Below, piece after piece: positions 1 to 10,445 of a stretch of 64,000 nucleotides of DNA. A program made the position numbers and the translations under genes. The notes below the pieces were generated by a model that saw only the letters and a program-made list of their open reading frames with translations, was not told where the DNA came from and made no database searches. How positions within the stretch are numbered: the stretch's first letter is position 1; every line of letters starts with the position of its first letter. The DNA is from Semisulcospira habei (lineage: Eukaryota; Mollusca; Gastropoda; Semisulcospiridae), in NCBI GenBank assembly GCA_036245525.1, contig BTPG01000005.1, positions 182,451,745-182,515,744 of the forward strand. Reading direction: 5' to 3'.

Positions 1-369
1 TCCATGCTACGTGGACGGTGGAGCTCCTTGACGATACATTAACAAAAGACTTCTGAAACACGGTTTAAGTACCGTCAGGGCACTGCGGTCTCACGACGTC
101 TTACCTGCAATGTGACAAAAATCTACGACAAAGACCACTTTAGCATCAATGACATTCCACATTCGCTCCCCCGCTTCTCCTCTTCCACCCCCCACTCCCA
201 TCCCCACCCACCCCCCAATCGTTGCCTCCTACTCCCCTCCATTACGTTCAGACGAGAGTTACACAGACCAGGGCTGTCATGTCGTATGCCTATCATTCTA
301 ATATACACTCTCTCATTTTCCCCTTTCATCTGTAAAGGGCATAGATCATCATGGGCTCCTGCACCATCT
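1..369. other. No gene; degraded flank of an A element
   Basis: Positions about 50-90 resemble the sequence right of the A hairpin at 4.95-5.0 kb (shared words CAGAAACAC/GAAACACGG and CAGGGCACTG). Positions 160-225 are C-rich. Nothing else is supported. Confidence 0.4.
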
Positions 370-435
370 GCAAGAGGTATAGATCTTTGTGAGCCCGTGC
401 AAATGCACGGGCTCATGAGGATCTATGCCTCTTGC
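370..435. repeat. A-family palindrome with symmetric core variant
   Basis: A 66-bp hairpin starting GCAAGAGG and ending CCTCTTGC. The core reads GAGCCCGTGC / GCACGGGCTC instead of the usual GAGCCCCCGC / GCGGGGGCTC: both arms carry matching changes. A few outer mismatches (TTTGTG against CATGAG). Confidence 0.9.
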
Positions 436-952
436 TGTAAAAACCCGAAGTCGAAGATTGTCGGGCTTAAGAAAGTACATCTGTCGCTGACATTGATTGG
501 CATAGAGTTCCACTGCTGGTCTCCTGAGGATCTACGCCTCTTAACGCTCAGCTCAATTTACACCTGCCTCTCTCGAATGAAAGAGGCTTTAGGGATTTTA
601 ACCAACGTTAGAATGACGCACGCTTTGTCTCTGTTCTTGATACAAAAAAGATGAATTGGGTTTCCAAGGAGATCATCGGAATAAATCGGCATTATGCTGT
701 GGTCCGATTTCAGGCACATACTGAAGAGCTGACTGACTACCTAGCGTGGAAAATGCCGTGAAATAACAAAGGAAGAAAGAACACGCTTCGTTTAAAATAA
801 AATAAAAATAAAAAAACAACACGCACAAGTAGCAGCATTTCGTTGTCAACCTTTTTTTTTACAGCGCATAATTTCTTCAAACTGAAATCACTCAGTCGGC
901 ATTTTGTAGTCGTTGTTTATCACAACAAGCTGTAAGAAGAAAAAAAAAAAAA

Positions 953-984
<32 letters not shown>

Positions 985-1614
985 AAGGCTGCAACAAAGA
1001 AACAAAGAGAAAACTGAGGTTGGCACTTATAAGTGTTCATTTTGAATTTAAAGCGACCTACTCTAGGCATTACAAGGTTAATACTTCGCAATATCTCCTT
1101 TACAGATCCTCTGAGTATGCCATACAATAATGCCGGACAAAAGGTCAAACATAAATTACGCAGTTTGGTTATCGTACAGTGAAAGACTACTTTTGCTCTT
1201 TTTCTCTTTCAGTTTGTGCGCAAGGTCGCAAATCACAGACCATCACACACGCATTTTCAGTACAACCACACATTTGCACACGTCACTGACAAATCACAAC
1301 TGACACTGCTACTCTGCTGTGATCTCTCTTAATGAAGACTAAATTACCGCCCCTGTTTTTAAATTGTTATTTAACCCGTTGTCTGTCGTTAGCGGGTTTT
1401 TTGTTTGTTTGTTTGTTTGTTTGTTTTTGTCCAGGAGAATCGCCGTCACTCCGAGAACACAGCGCAGTATATCCTCATGATCAGGCAGAGGGTTATTCCT
1501 CTAACTAGAACCAGCCGTCGCAATTTCAAATTCCATTTCCACACGGCTTCATCCGCCTAAAAAAAAAAAAAAAAAAAAAAAAATCGCATACGCACTCGGA
1601 TGTGAATAAGGTCA
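436..1614. other. No gene; small repeats only
   Basis: Holds a right half of an A hairpin (about 523-546), poly-A passing into (GAA)n (935-986), a (GTTT)n run (1399-1427) and poly-A (1560-1583). No reading frame with recognisable protein. Confidence 0.5.
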
Positions 1615-1680
1615 GCAAGGGGTATAGATTCTCATGAGCCCCCGCAGATGCGGGAGCTCATGAGGATCTATTCTTCTTGC
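1615..1680. repeat. A-family palindrome
   Basis: Starts GCAAGGGG, core GAGCCCCCGC AGAT GCGGGAGCTC, ends TTCTTGC. Slightly decayed at both outer ends. A C-tract follows at 1700-1728. Confidence 0.88.
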
Positions 1681-1826
1681 ATTTGGGGAGATGTTCGCTC
1701 CCCCCCCCCCCCCACCCCCCCACCTCCCCGCCTCAGGCTCCCACAGCAGTGAGAGCATTCAAGTCGGGGCACCGAAAAGAGTCAGCACACATTTGGACCT
1801 AGCCATAACAGGTTCGAACGTCTCCG

Positions 1827-2041
1827 TTAACTCCTTCTACCCCAGACACACCACAGCAAGATAATGATCGACCATGATAGTTCAAGGGTGATGCCAGGAT
1901 AGCTTGGCGCCTATGGGCGCCAAGCTATCCTGGCATCGCCCTTGAACTATCATGGTCGATCTGTGTCCTTGCACTGCAACGCAGTCTTCAGAGGACAACG
2001 TCAAAATCTGGGGATTTCGGTCTTGGAGTAGAATGAGTTAA
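1827..2041. mobile_element. B-family foldback element, complete, TTAA-bounded
   Basis: Left end TTAACTCCTTCTACCCC and right end GGAGTAGAATGAGTTAA form terminal inverted repeats. Inside lies a hairpin (1866-1961) with ~46-bp arms and a 4-base loop (TATG). The core CCAGGATAGC pairs with GCTATCCTGG. About 75 bases lie between the hairpin and the right end, as in other B copies. No coding capacity. Class inferred: TTAA-target MITE. Confidence 0.85.
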
Positions 2042-2230
2042 ATTACCTCTTGCTCCAGTTCGTGAGTTGTTTGTGCCGGGTCCACGGCAGTGGTAGGGTT
2101 AACTGAATATCTGTACACGAATATAAACTGATTATCCAAAAACGTGTTGAGGCTCATCACGATATACCCGACTGCGCTGTGTTCTCGGCAGTGACGGAGT
2201 TACAATCTGTGTATATATTATATTATATAT

Positions 2231-2650
2231 AGGGCGGTCCGTGGCGCAGTAGTTAAGGCGCCTGCCACCAATGCCAAAGGTGCGCGGTTCGATACCGGGT
2301 TCCGGCGTTGGACTTTTCTCCTCTGGTAAGTGTCACCGTTAATTCGGGCGGACCGTCGGGGGTTCTTTCTCCGGGTACTCCGGTTCTTCCACCCCCCCCC
2401 CCCCCCCCCCACTTTGGTACCGTTTTCAGGCCACTTTACAAATTTCAAATACAAGCGATCAAAAATCTCTGTAACTTCAGTAGCTGACTGGCCCTTCGTT
2501 TGTCTTGTACTGTGTTTGTCTTAAATGGCGTAAATCCGTGTCTGTTTCGTTAGTGTGTGTGTTGGGTTTCAGGCGCGGCGCTTTGAGTCGATTTCCCCAA
2601 AATTGAGAAAAAGCGCCTATATAATAACGGTATTATTATTATTATTATTA
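2231..2650 (+). mobile_element. tRNA-headed SINE with LINE-like 3' tail
   Basis: The head carries a pol III A box (2242-2260, TGGCGCAGTAGTTAAGG) and B box (2286-2296, GGTTCGATACC) at tRNA spacing. A ~300-bp body includes a C-tract (about 2392-2410). The 3' end reads GCGCCTATATAATAACGG followed by (ATT)n. The same GCGC..TATATAA..(ATT)n ending closes LINE C-terminal fragments elsewhere in the window (13.5, 58.1, 60.8 kb), so mobilisation by that LINE is inferred. Confidence 0.85.
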
Positions 2651-2680
2651 TGATAACTGATGATATGAAAGGGAGGAGGT

Positions 2681-2992
2681 GGGGCGCTCATGAAGGTCTA
2701 TGCTGTTTGCATTTGGGGAGGTTATGGAAAGAAGGGGGGGGGGGGGGGGTGGGGAGAGAGAGAGAGAGAGATGTTCACAGTTCCCAACACTGAAGAGTGA
2801 AAATAATGGCATGTTAACGAATTATCTTTAGAAAAAAAAAAAAAAAAAAATGGGAGTTACGAAAGCCTATACCTCTTGCACAGGGGCGTCGCCCGTAGTT
2901 CTTGAGCTCTGAGGCCGGCTTAAAATCCTTTCATGTAATATTATTATCTATGAAGGGGGCTCATGAGGATCTATACATCTCGCGTTGTTGAC
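2681..2992. repeat. Two right halves of A hairpins
   Basis: GCTCATGAAGGTCTATGC at 2686-2704 and GGGGGCTCATGAGGATCTA at 2955-2974 lack their left arms. Between them are G-tract/(GA)n (2726-2771) and poly-A (2831-2849). Confidence 0.65.
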
Positions 2993-3070
2993 GTCGCTCT
3001 AAGTCCCTATTACTGACAAGGTGTACCCCTTCATTACAAGTAGTCGAAGATTGTGTTTCTGAAATTTGTG

Positions 3071-3246
3071 TTAATTCAACGCTGCAAAGACCTCTAGCTG
3101 CATGTCCAGGGAGCATAGACACAAAGAGGTGTCGGCAAAAGGCACTGATAGATCCTCATGAGCCCCCGCAAATGCGGGGGCTCATGAGGATCTATGTCTC
3201 TTGCAGTTGGGTGGTGTTAACCATTTCTCAGCTGTGACGGAGTTAA
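3071..3246 (+). mobile_element. A-family element with TTAA ends
   Basis: Hairpin 3135-3204, with outer left arm decayed and core and right arm intact. It lies between TTAATTCAACGC (3071) and CTGTGACGGAGTTAA (ends 3246). The right flank CAGTTGGGTGGTGTTAA is the standard A-element flank. Confidence 0.75.
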
Positions 3247-3497
3247 GGCCGGTCCTTGCACGTAAATTGGCTATCTACGAAACATGCTGTTTGTTGCCGA
3301 AAATACTCCCTCTTTTATCCCCTCCGCAGGCAAGAAGCCTACACGCATCTATCTCACAGATGACAGAACCTAATGCCGGAGAAATCTCTCCCTTTGAAGT
3401 CGGTGTCAATGTTTTCGAAAAAAACAGGCGCAGTGCTCTTTCGTGCATAATCCGCTTTTCTTGAAATTGTTATCCCGCTACTGATGAAGAAAATCCC

Positions 3498-3600
3498 AGT
3501 GGGCAAAATGTATTGGGGTCGATGTAGACCGAATTTGGCCCGCGCACGACTGTGCGCGGGCCAAATACGGCTTACATCGGCCCGAAGGCTTTTGGGGTAC
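3498..3600. repeat. D-family palindrome
   Basis: Inner arms TTTGGCCCGCGCAC / GTGCGCGGGCCAAA around GACT. Outer arms GGGGTCGATGTAGACCG / CGGCTTACATCGGCCC are partly decayed. Ends GGGCAAAATG / GGCTTTTGGGG match the D ends (AGCAAAAGG / CCTTTTGCT). Confidence 0.8.
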
Positions 3601-3987
3601 TTGGTGCGTCTATTTTCCTTCGTTTATTGGCTGCAGATTTTAAACAAGAACTGATTTTAAACAACTTGGAAAAGTGAATCATTCACTCTTCTATCCATCT
3701 TGGAGAGGAGCGCAAATGAATGAGGAAATCTCCAAATCCGTGTATTTTCTCTTCCTCAAATTGGGCTAATGATCGTAATTGTTGTAAAAATAAACAGCCA
3801 ATGAGAGATCAGAGCAAGCCTCGCCGCTATTAAGAGAACTCCCACTGACTTCCTCTGTCTGAGAGACTCACGGTTAAAATCCCTATGAGCTCCCACAATA
3901 CAGAGCGAAAAGGCGCCTTATATAACAGAGAATAAATTTTCTTTTATTATTAATTTTTATAAAAGGCACTAGGTTTTAAAATGTCGT
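3601..3987. other. No gene; LINE/SINE tail remnant
   Basis: AGGCGCCTTATATAACAGAG (3910-3930) with TA-rich sequence after it resembles the GCGC..TATATAA retroelement tail. Otherwise unremarkable. Confidence 0.4.
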
Positions 3988-4201
3988 TTTACCCATTTAG
4001 CCCTGACGCACTACAGCAGGAGATGGGTCGACCATGATAATTCAAGGGTAGTGCCAGATTAGCTTGGCGCCTGCCGGCGCCAAGCAAATCTGGCACTACC
4101 CTTGAATTATCATGGTCGATCCATCTCCTGCAACTGATGTATAGTCGTTAGATGACGCCTCCAAAATTTGGGAAATACCGTCGTCGGGCTGAATGAGTTT
4201 A
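3988..4201. mobile_element. B-family foldback element, complete
   Basis: Left end TTTACCCATTTAGCCC, right end GGGCTGAATGAGTTTA. Hairpin 4016-4131 with arms from GCAGGAGATGGGTCGACC to GGTCGATCCATCTCCTGC. One apex mismatch pair: AGCTTGGCGCC against GGCGCCAAGCAAA. The spacer TGATGTATAGTCGTTAGATG before the right end is shared with the copies at 14.9 and 36.1 kb. Confidence 0.85.
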
Positions 4202-4474
4202 AAAAAAAACAAAAACAAAACAGCGATCTGCTCGGGTCAGGGCTTTAATTGCTAAAATTTGCCGATACAAAGAATTCTCATTGTTGTCATGCTTCAGCTA
4301 AGACTTTCTACCCTTCCTTTCACAATAAATATAAGTAGGCACACGCAAAAGAGTGTGCATGTGCGCACCCTTGGGAACTCTCCTGCGTACAAAGGGAAAG
4401 AAGTGCAGAAAAGTCTTTTATTTTAACCCTTATCATTCGGAATACACCAGTGTGTGAAATAAGTTTGACTAAAA

Positions 4475-4546
4475 TAGTTCAAGGGTGGTGCCAGAATAGC
4501 TTGGCGCCTCTAGGCGCCAAGCTATTCTGGCACCACCCTTGAACTA
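4475..4546. repeat. B-family palindrome, inner part, perfect arms
   Basis: TAGTTCAAGGGTGGTGCC... pairs exactly with ...GGCACCACCCTTGAACTA around TCTA. Core CCAGAATAGC / GCTATTCTGG. The outer TTAA ends have decayed. Confidence 0.88.
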
Positions 4547-4830
4547 AAGCCATTGGTCTATATCCTTATCTGTAAGTACTATAATGTAGCTTGCGTATGG
4601 CAGTGTACAAAATTGAAGCTTTTAGCCTCAGTATGATACGGGTCAAGGCATTCAAACTGGTTAAGGCATTTACACTTGATAAGTTAAGTTGGTTCCTTTG
4701 TTCAGCCATATTGTAAGACATTTTTTCTTTTATTGCCGTAAATTAAAAAAAAAAAAAAATATTGCGAATGATTAAGTCTATATTTCCAACACGTTCAGTG
4801 CAGAGAAAACCTGAACAGACCCGCCCCGCT

Positions 4831-5005
4831 GCAAGAGGGATAGAGCCTCATGAGCCCACGCAGATGCGGGGGCTCATGAGGACCTATGCCTCATGCTGAT
4901 ACCACTTTGAATCCATGTTCCTGGGACAGCGAGGTGCTTGTTGATGTTGAATTGACGATGACTGCAGAAACACAGTTTCCGTCACCAGGGCACTGAAGGG
5001 GTTAA
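4831..5005 (-). mobile_element. A-family element, reverse orientation
   Basis: Hairpin 4831-4896 (core GAGCCCACGC / GCGGGGGCTC). The downstream flank runs through TTTGAATCCATGTTCC to CACTGAAGGGGTTAA, ending 5005. This flank is the reverse complement of the one upstream of forward copies (9.9, 18.7 kb). Confidence 0.8.
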
Positions 5006-5170
5006 TCCCTAAAATAACCCACCGTGTTTACGTCCAATATATTTTCAAAGCTCCTGTCGCCATTAAACACTGATCATCGCCGCGGGTTCTGCACCGTGCA
5101 CAGTCTCAGTATACACTTTTCAGAATAATCCAGCGCATGGCGTCACTGAGCGAATTTAACAAGCTAGAAA

Positions 5171-5272
5171 GCTGGCGAAATGTCCACTGGCCGACGTCGG
5201 CTGCAATGGGCCCGCGCACGTTCGTGCGCGGGCCCATTGCAGGCCACGCCGGCCCAAAGACTTTGTGCTTAA
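5171..5272. repeat. D-family palindrome
   Basis: CTGCAATGGGCCCGCGCACG / TGCGCGGGCCCATTGCAG around TTCG are exact. Outer GGCCGACGTCGG pairs with CCACGCCGGCC. Ends GGCGAAATGTCC / ACTTTGTGCTTAAC. Confidence 0.85.
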
Positions 5273-5840
5273 CTGGCGTAGAAAACTGGCGCGGCCCGAA
5301 AATAGAACTCTAACCTGCCATAGCGGTGTTTATTGATTGAATCTGGCCTTAGACACATGATTATATCCAGTCCCGAGTGGAAATCTAAATGCGGCACTGC
5401 CTTTGCTGTTGTCATTCTGGCACCAGGCAACCACCACCCGTGGAGCTTTCATGGTCGATGCGGGTCACGGGCGTTAGTGTCGAGTTGATGATACTGGTCA
5501 GTCTACGCGCGTAGTCGTGCACGCTAGCCAGCCCAGAAGCATTGACAACACGATTTGATCCTGAAGTCTCGTCCATCGATTAAGACTTGATCTGCAGCCG
5601 TCCACCACGCCCTCACTCCCCATCACCCTGATCCCAGTCGCCGCCCCTCTACCCCCCACCCCTCCGTCCTGTGCCCTACCCAACAATCTCCAACTCTTTA
5701 GCCGCAAAAGCGCCCTTCTTCCTCCACCCCCCCCCCCCCACACACACACACACACACCCGCTGGCTGGCGTATTAATTTGCGTTTTCACGATGTGTTTCA
5801 ATGCACAGTGTTATGTATTCTAATCACAGTAAAACAAGAG
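5273..5840. other. No gene; decayed B hairpin and C-rich/(CA)n tract
   Basis: About 5406-5463 retains TCATTCTGGCACCA, CCACCACCCGTGGA and TTTCATGGTCGAT from a B hairpin right arm. 5728-5758 is C-tract plus (CA)n. No supported protein. Confidence 0.45.
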
Positions 5841-5950
5841 AACATCCCAACGAAGAAAAAAAAAAAAACACGCTTAGAAAAGACAATTACAACACAACTG
5901 TGTTGTAATTGTCTTTTCTAAGCCTTTTTTTTTTTCTTCGTTGGGATGCT
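5841..5950. repeat. F-family palindrome
   Basis: CATCCCAACGAAGAAAAA... pairs with ...TTCTTCGTTGGGATG. Inner arms GCTTAGAAAAGACAATTA and its complement are exact up to the apex ACAACACAACTGTGTTGT. The A/T tracts differ slightly between arms. Confidence 0.88.
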
Positions 5951-6046
5951 CTCTGCATTTCACACGGAACATTCGTCCACAACTAGCGGGCCCTTCTTGC
6001 GGCATAGTGTGACCATTCTTACAATCCAGACAAGGTCATGCCATGC

Positions 6047-6108
6047 ACACACGCTGGCTGCCTCCCTCAATTCGCTACTAGCAAATCGCGGGAGACAACC
6101 AGTGTGGC
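6047..6108. repeat. K-family palindrome, partly decayed
   Basis: CCTCCCTCAATTCGCTACTA pairs imperfectly with TAGCAAATCGCGGGAGACAA. The right side CAACCAGTGTGG matches the ends of the copies at 59.05 and 59.55 kb. Confidence 0.75.
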
Positions 6109-6180
6109 CATGCAAAATGTCCGCGCACACTCCAAATTAGCTACAGGCTCAGATAAATGCCTTTTTCACGTGTAGATCGA

Positions 6181-6383
6181 TTATTTCGGGGTTTAACGTC
6201 CACGGGACCGGAGTGATAATGGACGGCGGGTCAGGTGGACAGAAACAGCTATTGCCTGTGGGTACGACTTGAACGCTGCTCAATTAAGACGCACTGCAGC
6301 TGTTCCACTTTTGATTTAATAGAACCTTTTCCTCGACACGCTACAGAACAAGCCTCTCTTTGTGCCTAGACTCGCTACTGTAG
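6181..6383 (-). mobile_element. SINE, 5'-truncated (head missing)
   Basis: From GGGTTTAACGTCCACGGGAC to GCCTAGACTCGCTACTGTAG this matches the body of the SINE at 15.02-15.34 kb. The tRNA-like head is absent. Confidence 0.75.
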
Positions 6384-6502
6384 AACTAAATCAGTGACTA
6401 CAAACATAAATACTGACCACTGAAACACATCGAGAAAACAACATTTCTCAAAGTTTTGCCTGTGCTCCAAACACTCCTGACGAGAGCTAGTCTATAAATC
6501 TG

Positions 6503-6728
6503 GACCTTACAGACCAGAGGCCAGTTGCATGAGTGAGCTTAGTCATGCGTCAGCTACTAAACAAGGTGCTTTAGTGGCTGGCACAAGAATAAGCTCATTC
6601 GTGCAGCTGGCTAACGGAGCACCTTGCTTAGTGACGGGCGGAGAAATAAGCTCATTCGTGCAACTGGCTAACGGAGCACCTTGCTTAGTGGCTGGCGCAG
6701 GACTAAGCTCACTCATGCCACTGGACCC
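6503..6728. repeat. I+J palindrome with internal duplication
   Basis: CCAGTTGCATGAGTGAGCTT at the left pairs with AAGCTCACTCATGCC at the right. Inside, a ~58-bp block (AAGCTCATTCGTGC...GGAGCACCTTGCTTAGTG) occurs twice in tandem (about 6589-6632, 6647-6690). A J fragment GGACCTTACAGACC precedes it. Confidence 0.75.
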
Positions 6729-6959
6729 AGCACTTATGGTTCTAGGCACTAAGGCTTAAAGTCACAGATCTATGGCTCCCGTAAGCCATTGCTGCGAATT
6801 CAAATGAAGGCGGAAAGACGGCTAGAGAATTTACCATCGATTTGCTTCCCTGCATTATAAGGTTTTTGAAGCAGCCGTAACCCCATAAAATGGCACATTG
6901 GTGCGTCTGTTCTTTTATTGATAAATTATTTCCATCTCCGCGGCTGACGCCAACCCTCT

Positions 6960-7025
6960 GCAAGGGACACACATCTTTATGAACCCCCGCAATTGCGGGG
7001 GTTCATGAAGGTATGCGTCCCTTGC
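6960..7025. repeat. A-family palindrome, symmetric variant
   Basis: GCAAGGGAC ... GTCCCTTGC. Core GAACCCCCGC / GCGGGGGTTC: the G-to-A change and its complement occur in both arms. A 1-2-base asymmetry lies near ATCTTTATG / CATGAAGGTATG. Confidence 0.9.
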
Positions 7026-7668
7026 ATGTGTATTTTGCATCGATCCCACATCCCTAAAGTCATGCATCTACTTTTGTGTTTGTTATTGATATTATATTTT
7101 ACGGTTCGCAACAAGTTGATGCGTGCGTGTGGCCGGGCACACAGAACATCATGTAACACAGCAGGTTTGGAGGACTGGTGAAGATCTATGCCTCTCGGTG
7201 GTAATATTTCAAAGTAGCTCTGTGCCCCACACTCCGGGGGTCACGTGATTGCTTTTTATTGATATTCCTTCCCCGTTTTACGGGACGTTGCCTTGCATCT
7301 GCTATGCGCTTTGATTTTGCGATCGAAAGGTCTAGAGTTCAATTCTCGCTGAATTGGAAATCTGCGGACGTTTTTCTGTGTCTGAAAATAGGGCAAACTG
7401 TGGGTTGAGACCGCAGTGCCTGATTCGCTTCAACTTCAAACAAACAAACAAACAAACAAATAAACAAAAATTGCTAGCAAACTAGCAAGCAAGCAAAGCA
7501 AGCAAGCAAACAAACAAAAACAAGAAAAAGAAGAAGAAAGCAACGAAACAACAACACCTGATGCTAGCCTCAAGTGCAGTGACTATCGTTGCGCTAACAA
7601 ACTCGACTCGCATCCATTTCTACTAGCGACTTGTTGATCTACAAGTTATGTTTACATGTCGAGGTCAA
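7026..7668. other. No gene; tRNA-like SINE remnant and (CAAA)n
   Basis: GAAAGGTCTAGAGTTCAATT (7325-7344) resembles a tRNA B box with its upstream stem; no clear A box. A (CAAA)n run follows at 7438-7470 and a CAAGCAAG-rich stretch to 7520. Probably a decayed SINE. Confidence 0.45.
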
Positions 7669-7731
7669 CAAGAGGCAAAGATCCTCATGAGCCGCCGCAT
7701 AAGCGGGGCTCATGAGGATCTTTGCCTCTTG
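7669..7731. repeat. A-family palindrome, CAAAGA subtype
   Basis: CAAGAGGCAAAGATCC pairs exactly with GGATCTTTGCCTCTTG. Most copies have CATAGATCC in the left arm and GGATCTATG in the right; here both arms carry A where T is usual. The core is shortened (GAGCCGCCGC / GCGGGGCTC). Confidence 0.9.
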
Positions 7732-8147
7732 TATTCTCGTGGAATTCGAAAGAGCGATCAAGCGAACAAGCCCTGTCGCGTCACACAAGCACACAGAGTG
7801 TAAGAACATCGACTGGGTGTAAACCCTCGTTATCACTGACTAAAGCATTAGAGAACCAGGGAATTAGAAAGAAAGAAAAAAATGGAAATGTATCTTCAAG
7901 CGAATCCTCTCTACCATCCATTTTCCATCTTTCTGAGGAAAAGACAATATACACGTAAATAAATCCAGCTTATAACATTCTCATGAGCTTACGCATAATT
8001 TGGTACCGCTGATTTAAGGCTGTAATATGTGAATCTAAAAATCACCGGTAACGTAGCTTTAAAAGACAGTTCTAACTAGAATCCATTTTCCACAGAGGAC
8101 CCACTTTTCTGAGGAACTGGTAAGACAATAGAAGTGTGTCCGGCCGC
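7732..8147. other. No gene
   Basis: Two related segments (CCATTTTCCATCTTTCTGAGGA at about 7917 and CCATTTTCCACAG..TTTTCTGAGGAAC at about 8082) each precede GTAAGACAATA/AAGACAATA, a weak direct duplication. Nothing coding. Confidence 0.35.
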
Positions 8148-8223
8148 CCAGAGGCATAGATTCTCATGAGCCCCCGCAGCCTACAGGCTGCGTGAGCTCA
8201 TGAAAACCTAGGCCGCCTCTTGC
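8148..8223. repeat. A-family palindrome with altered apex
   Basis: GAGGCATAGATTCTCATGAG ... CTCATGAAAACCTAGG. The apex GCAGCCTACAGGCTGC is itself a new local hairpin replacing the usual GC-rich core on the right side. Confidence 0.75.
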
Positions 8224-9123
8224 AGGTATGTTTCTATTCGCTGTGGAGTCATTGTATAAAATCAACCCCCACCCCCTCCTCAACAACAACAACAAAAAAG
8301 GACTTACCAATACGTGGTTGTACTGTGGTAGAATACGCGGTTCAACTGAGGGGAAAAAGCGAATCCCCGAAGCGACTCTAGGATCCGATGGCGTACAATG
8401 GCGGTAGACTTGCTTTGTCGTCCACAGCACATAATCAGTCAATCCCTTCAACACAGCCACATCCACAAAGCAGACACTTTTCGACAGCCGACAAAAGCTG
8501 ACAGCCTTCGCTAAGCCGCAAAAAATATCAAACTTCTGACAATCCACAACAATGTCAAACTTTCGTCAATCCCAAAATGATGTCAGGCCTTTGGCAATCC
8601 ACAAAGCTGATGTCAGCCGTTGACAATCACAAGCGACGTCAGCCTCTAAAAAATCCACAAGGATGTCACAAAATCACCGACACAATCAAAATAGCACAGC
8701 CACGGTGGAATGGTAAAAGTCAGGTAACGTTGTTAAGCTGTTAATGTTTGCTTCTTACCAAGTGACAGCGAAAAATAGACCCAAGATGACAGCGGCCAAA
8801 CGATTTGCGAAATGCAGCCAAACTGTACGTGGCGATCTCGCCGTGGGCCACCGCTGCACAATACCAGGTCCTGAAAGTAGGATTAGCTGAGATCAAACGC
8901 TCTCAAGGTCTATAATCGAATGGCTGATCCAATCAGGGATAAATTAAAGTATCCCGCCACTCACGGCTTCACAACAGCAGTGTAGCTATATCGGGCCACC
9001 GAGGCTCACAAGGATCAAGGCTGTGTGTATTTCCACGAACGCGATGCGGGCCTGTCAGGAGAAAAATAGACATTAAGTCCATTTTTGGAAAAGCGAGATT
9101 TTCATTTCAAACATCACCCAACT
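8224..9123. other. No gene; degenerate ~40-bp repeats and G half-palindrome
   Basis: From about 8470 to 8690 the phrases GACAATCCACAA..GATGTCA recur five or six times with much variation. GGAAAAGCGAGATTTTCATTTC at 9088-9109 is a half of a G palindrome. Confidence 0.45.
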
Positions 9124-9189
9124 GCAAGAGGCATAGATCCTCATGAGCCCCCGCAGTTGCGGGGTCTCATGAAGATCTATGCCTCTTGC
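9124..9189 (-). repeat. A-family palindrome, nearly perfect
   Basis: GCAAGAGGCATAGATCCTC / GAAGATCTATGCCTCTTGC, core GAGCCCCCGC AGTT GCGGGGTCTC. Flanks CACCCAACT (left) and TTGTATCCATGTTCCTTTGA (right) show the reverse orientation. Confidence 0.92.
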
Positions 9190-9288
9190 TGGAGACCAAT
9201 TTGTATCCATGTTCCTTTGACGGCTTAACATCTACGACGTACACTTTACAATGATTTTAAACATCCGCGTCTGCGGGCAAAAAACACT

Positions 9289-9377
9289 TAAAGTCCATGT
9301 TTGTGAAACGAGAGATTTTCTTTTTTTTTGTACAAGGAAAACTCTTGGGGCTTTTCACCCCCAAAAAACGGACTTTA
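9289..9377. repeat. G-family palindrome, long loop
   Basis: TAAAGTCCATGTTTGTGAAA pairs with TTTCACCCCCAAAAAACGGACTTTA with mismatches; loop of ~35 bases with a T-tract. Related to the short-loop copy at 45.92 kb. Confidence 0.65.
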
Positions 9378-9930
9378 TATCACTACTGTTTTTGCCTTAA
9401 CAGGCGGAATGCAAGAAGGCATTAACTAGTAAATCCGAGCGAGTGTTGTCAACACGAATGAAATCTCCCGTTGTCACACACCAGTAGCCTGAGCCTGTTG
9501 TGTACGCTGTGCGTTTTGCTCGCACAAGGACACCGTCACAGGAGCCAGAAATCCGATTGTCGTGTTCCTGGTTTAAGCGGTACTAAGGATTTGCCACACG
9601 GAGACGCACACGACTGTGACTGTGCAAACCAAATCAGTACTGAGTTGCTTGCAGGCTGGCAGACCCGTTATGCGTTCTGCGAGCCACCGACTTGACTGAC
9701 GGCATTGGCATGGTTGAGGCCACTGCAGTGCTCTCTCTCTCTCTCTCTCGCTCTCTCTCTCTCTCTCCCCGCAGCAGTTCCATCTACAAAAATAACAAGA
9801 CTGACAAGCTTCTAATCCTCATGTTTAGCTCTCGACTGCCGGTGCAAAGGAGTGTGTTTTTGTTAAATTAGTGTAAACTCAAAATCAAAGATCCCAGCCG
9901 TCAAAGGAACATGGACACAAAATGGTTCAA
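9378..9930. other. No gene; (TC)n tract
   Basis: (TC)n at about 9731-9768. The sequence before 9931 (CAGCCGTCAAAGGAACATGG) is the standard left flank of forward A elements. Confidence 0.45.
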
Positions 9931-9996
9931 GCAAGAGGCATAGATCCTCATGAGCCCCCGCAATTGCGGGGGCTCATGAGGATCTATACCTCTTGC
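9931..9996 (+). repeat. A-family palindrome, near-perfect
   Basis: GCAAGAGGCATAGATCCTC ... GAGGATCTATACCTCTTGC with GAGCCCCCGC AATT GCGGGGGCTC. One arm difference (CAT/ATA). Right flank CAGTTGGGTGGGGTTCA and CTCGGCAGTGAATGGG are element sequence. Confidence 0.93.
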
Positions 9997-10445
9997 AGTT
10001 GGGTGGGGTTCAATTCAACTTGAATTTTTTTCTCGGCAGTGAATGGGCGAGGAGTCAGTAGGCTGTCAGGCTGATACAGTGTCTAGGGAGATAGATCGCT
10101 CAAGGAAGCTTTTGCGTAGTGTCAGTTGTCGCCTCTTCAGGTGCCAAACCACCTGTATTGGCCGCCTAAATAAATCGCCTCTTTGCCACAAGAAACATAC
10201 CGCAGCTTTACCACAACTGAAGCCTGATAACATAGAATGCCTGCTTTCAGCGGTCAGCTCGGGCATGTACTTGTCTCTTTCTCAAAGAGAGGGAGCAGTT
10301 GCGATTTCAGCCTACAGCTTTGCGTGATATCGTTCTGTGACTGAAGTACATAGCATTGAAGACATCGTGTAAGAAGGAAAAAAACCCAAAACATCTCTGC
10401 ACGGCCTAGGCCGAACAAAATCGATGACAATACAATCAGGAGGAG

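Noticed and set aside
112..654. 180-codon frame at the start of the window
   Set aside because: Runs through an A palindrome and its half copy; no domain.
2242..2296. True tRNA gene at SINE heads (also 12916-12969, 15265-15331)
   Set aside because: A and B boxes are present but no cloverleaf with acceptor stem can be drawn, and each is fused to a SINE body and tail.
5841..5950. Rho-independent terminator (hairpin with T-run)
   Set aside because: The window is eukaryotic; the T-run is one arm of a palindrome family with other copies.
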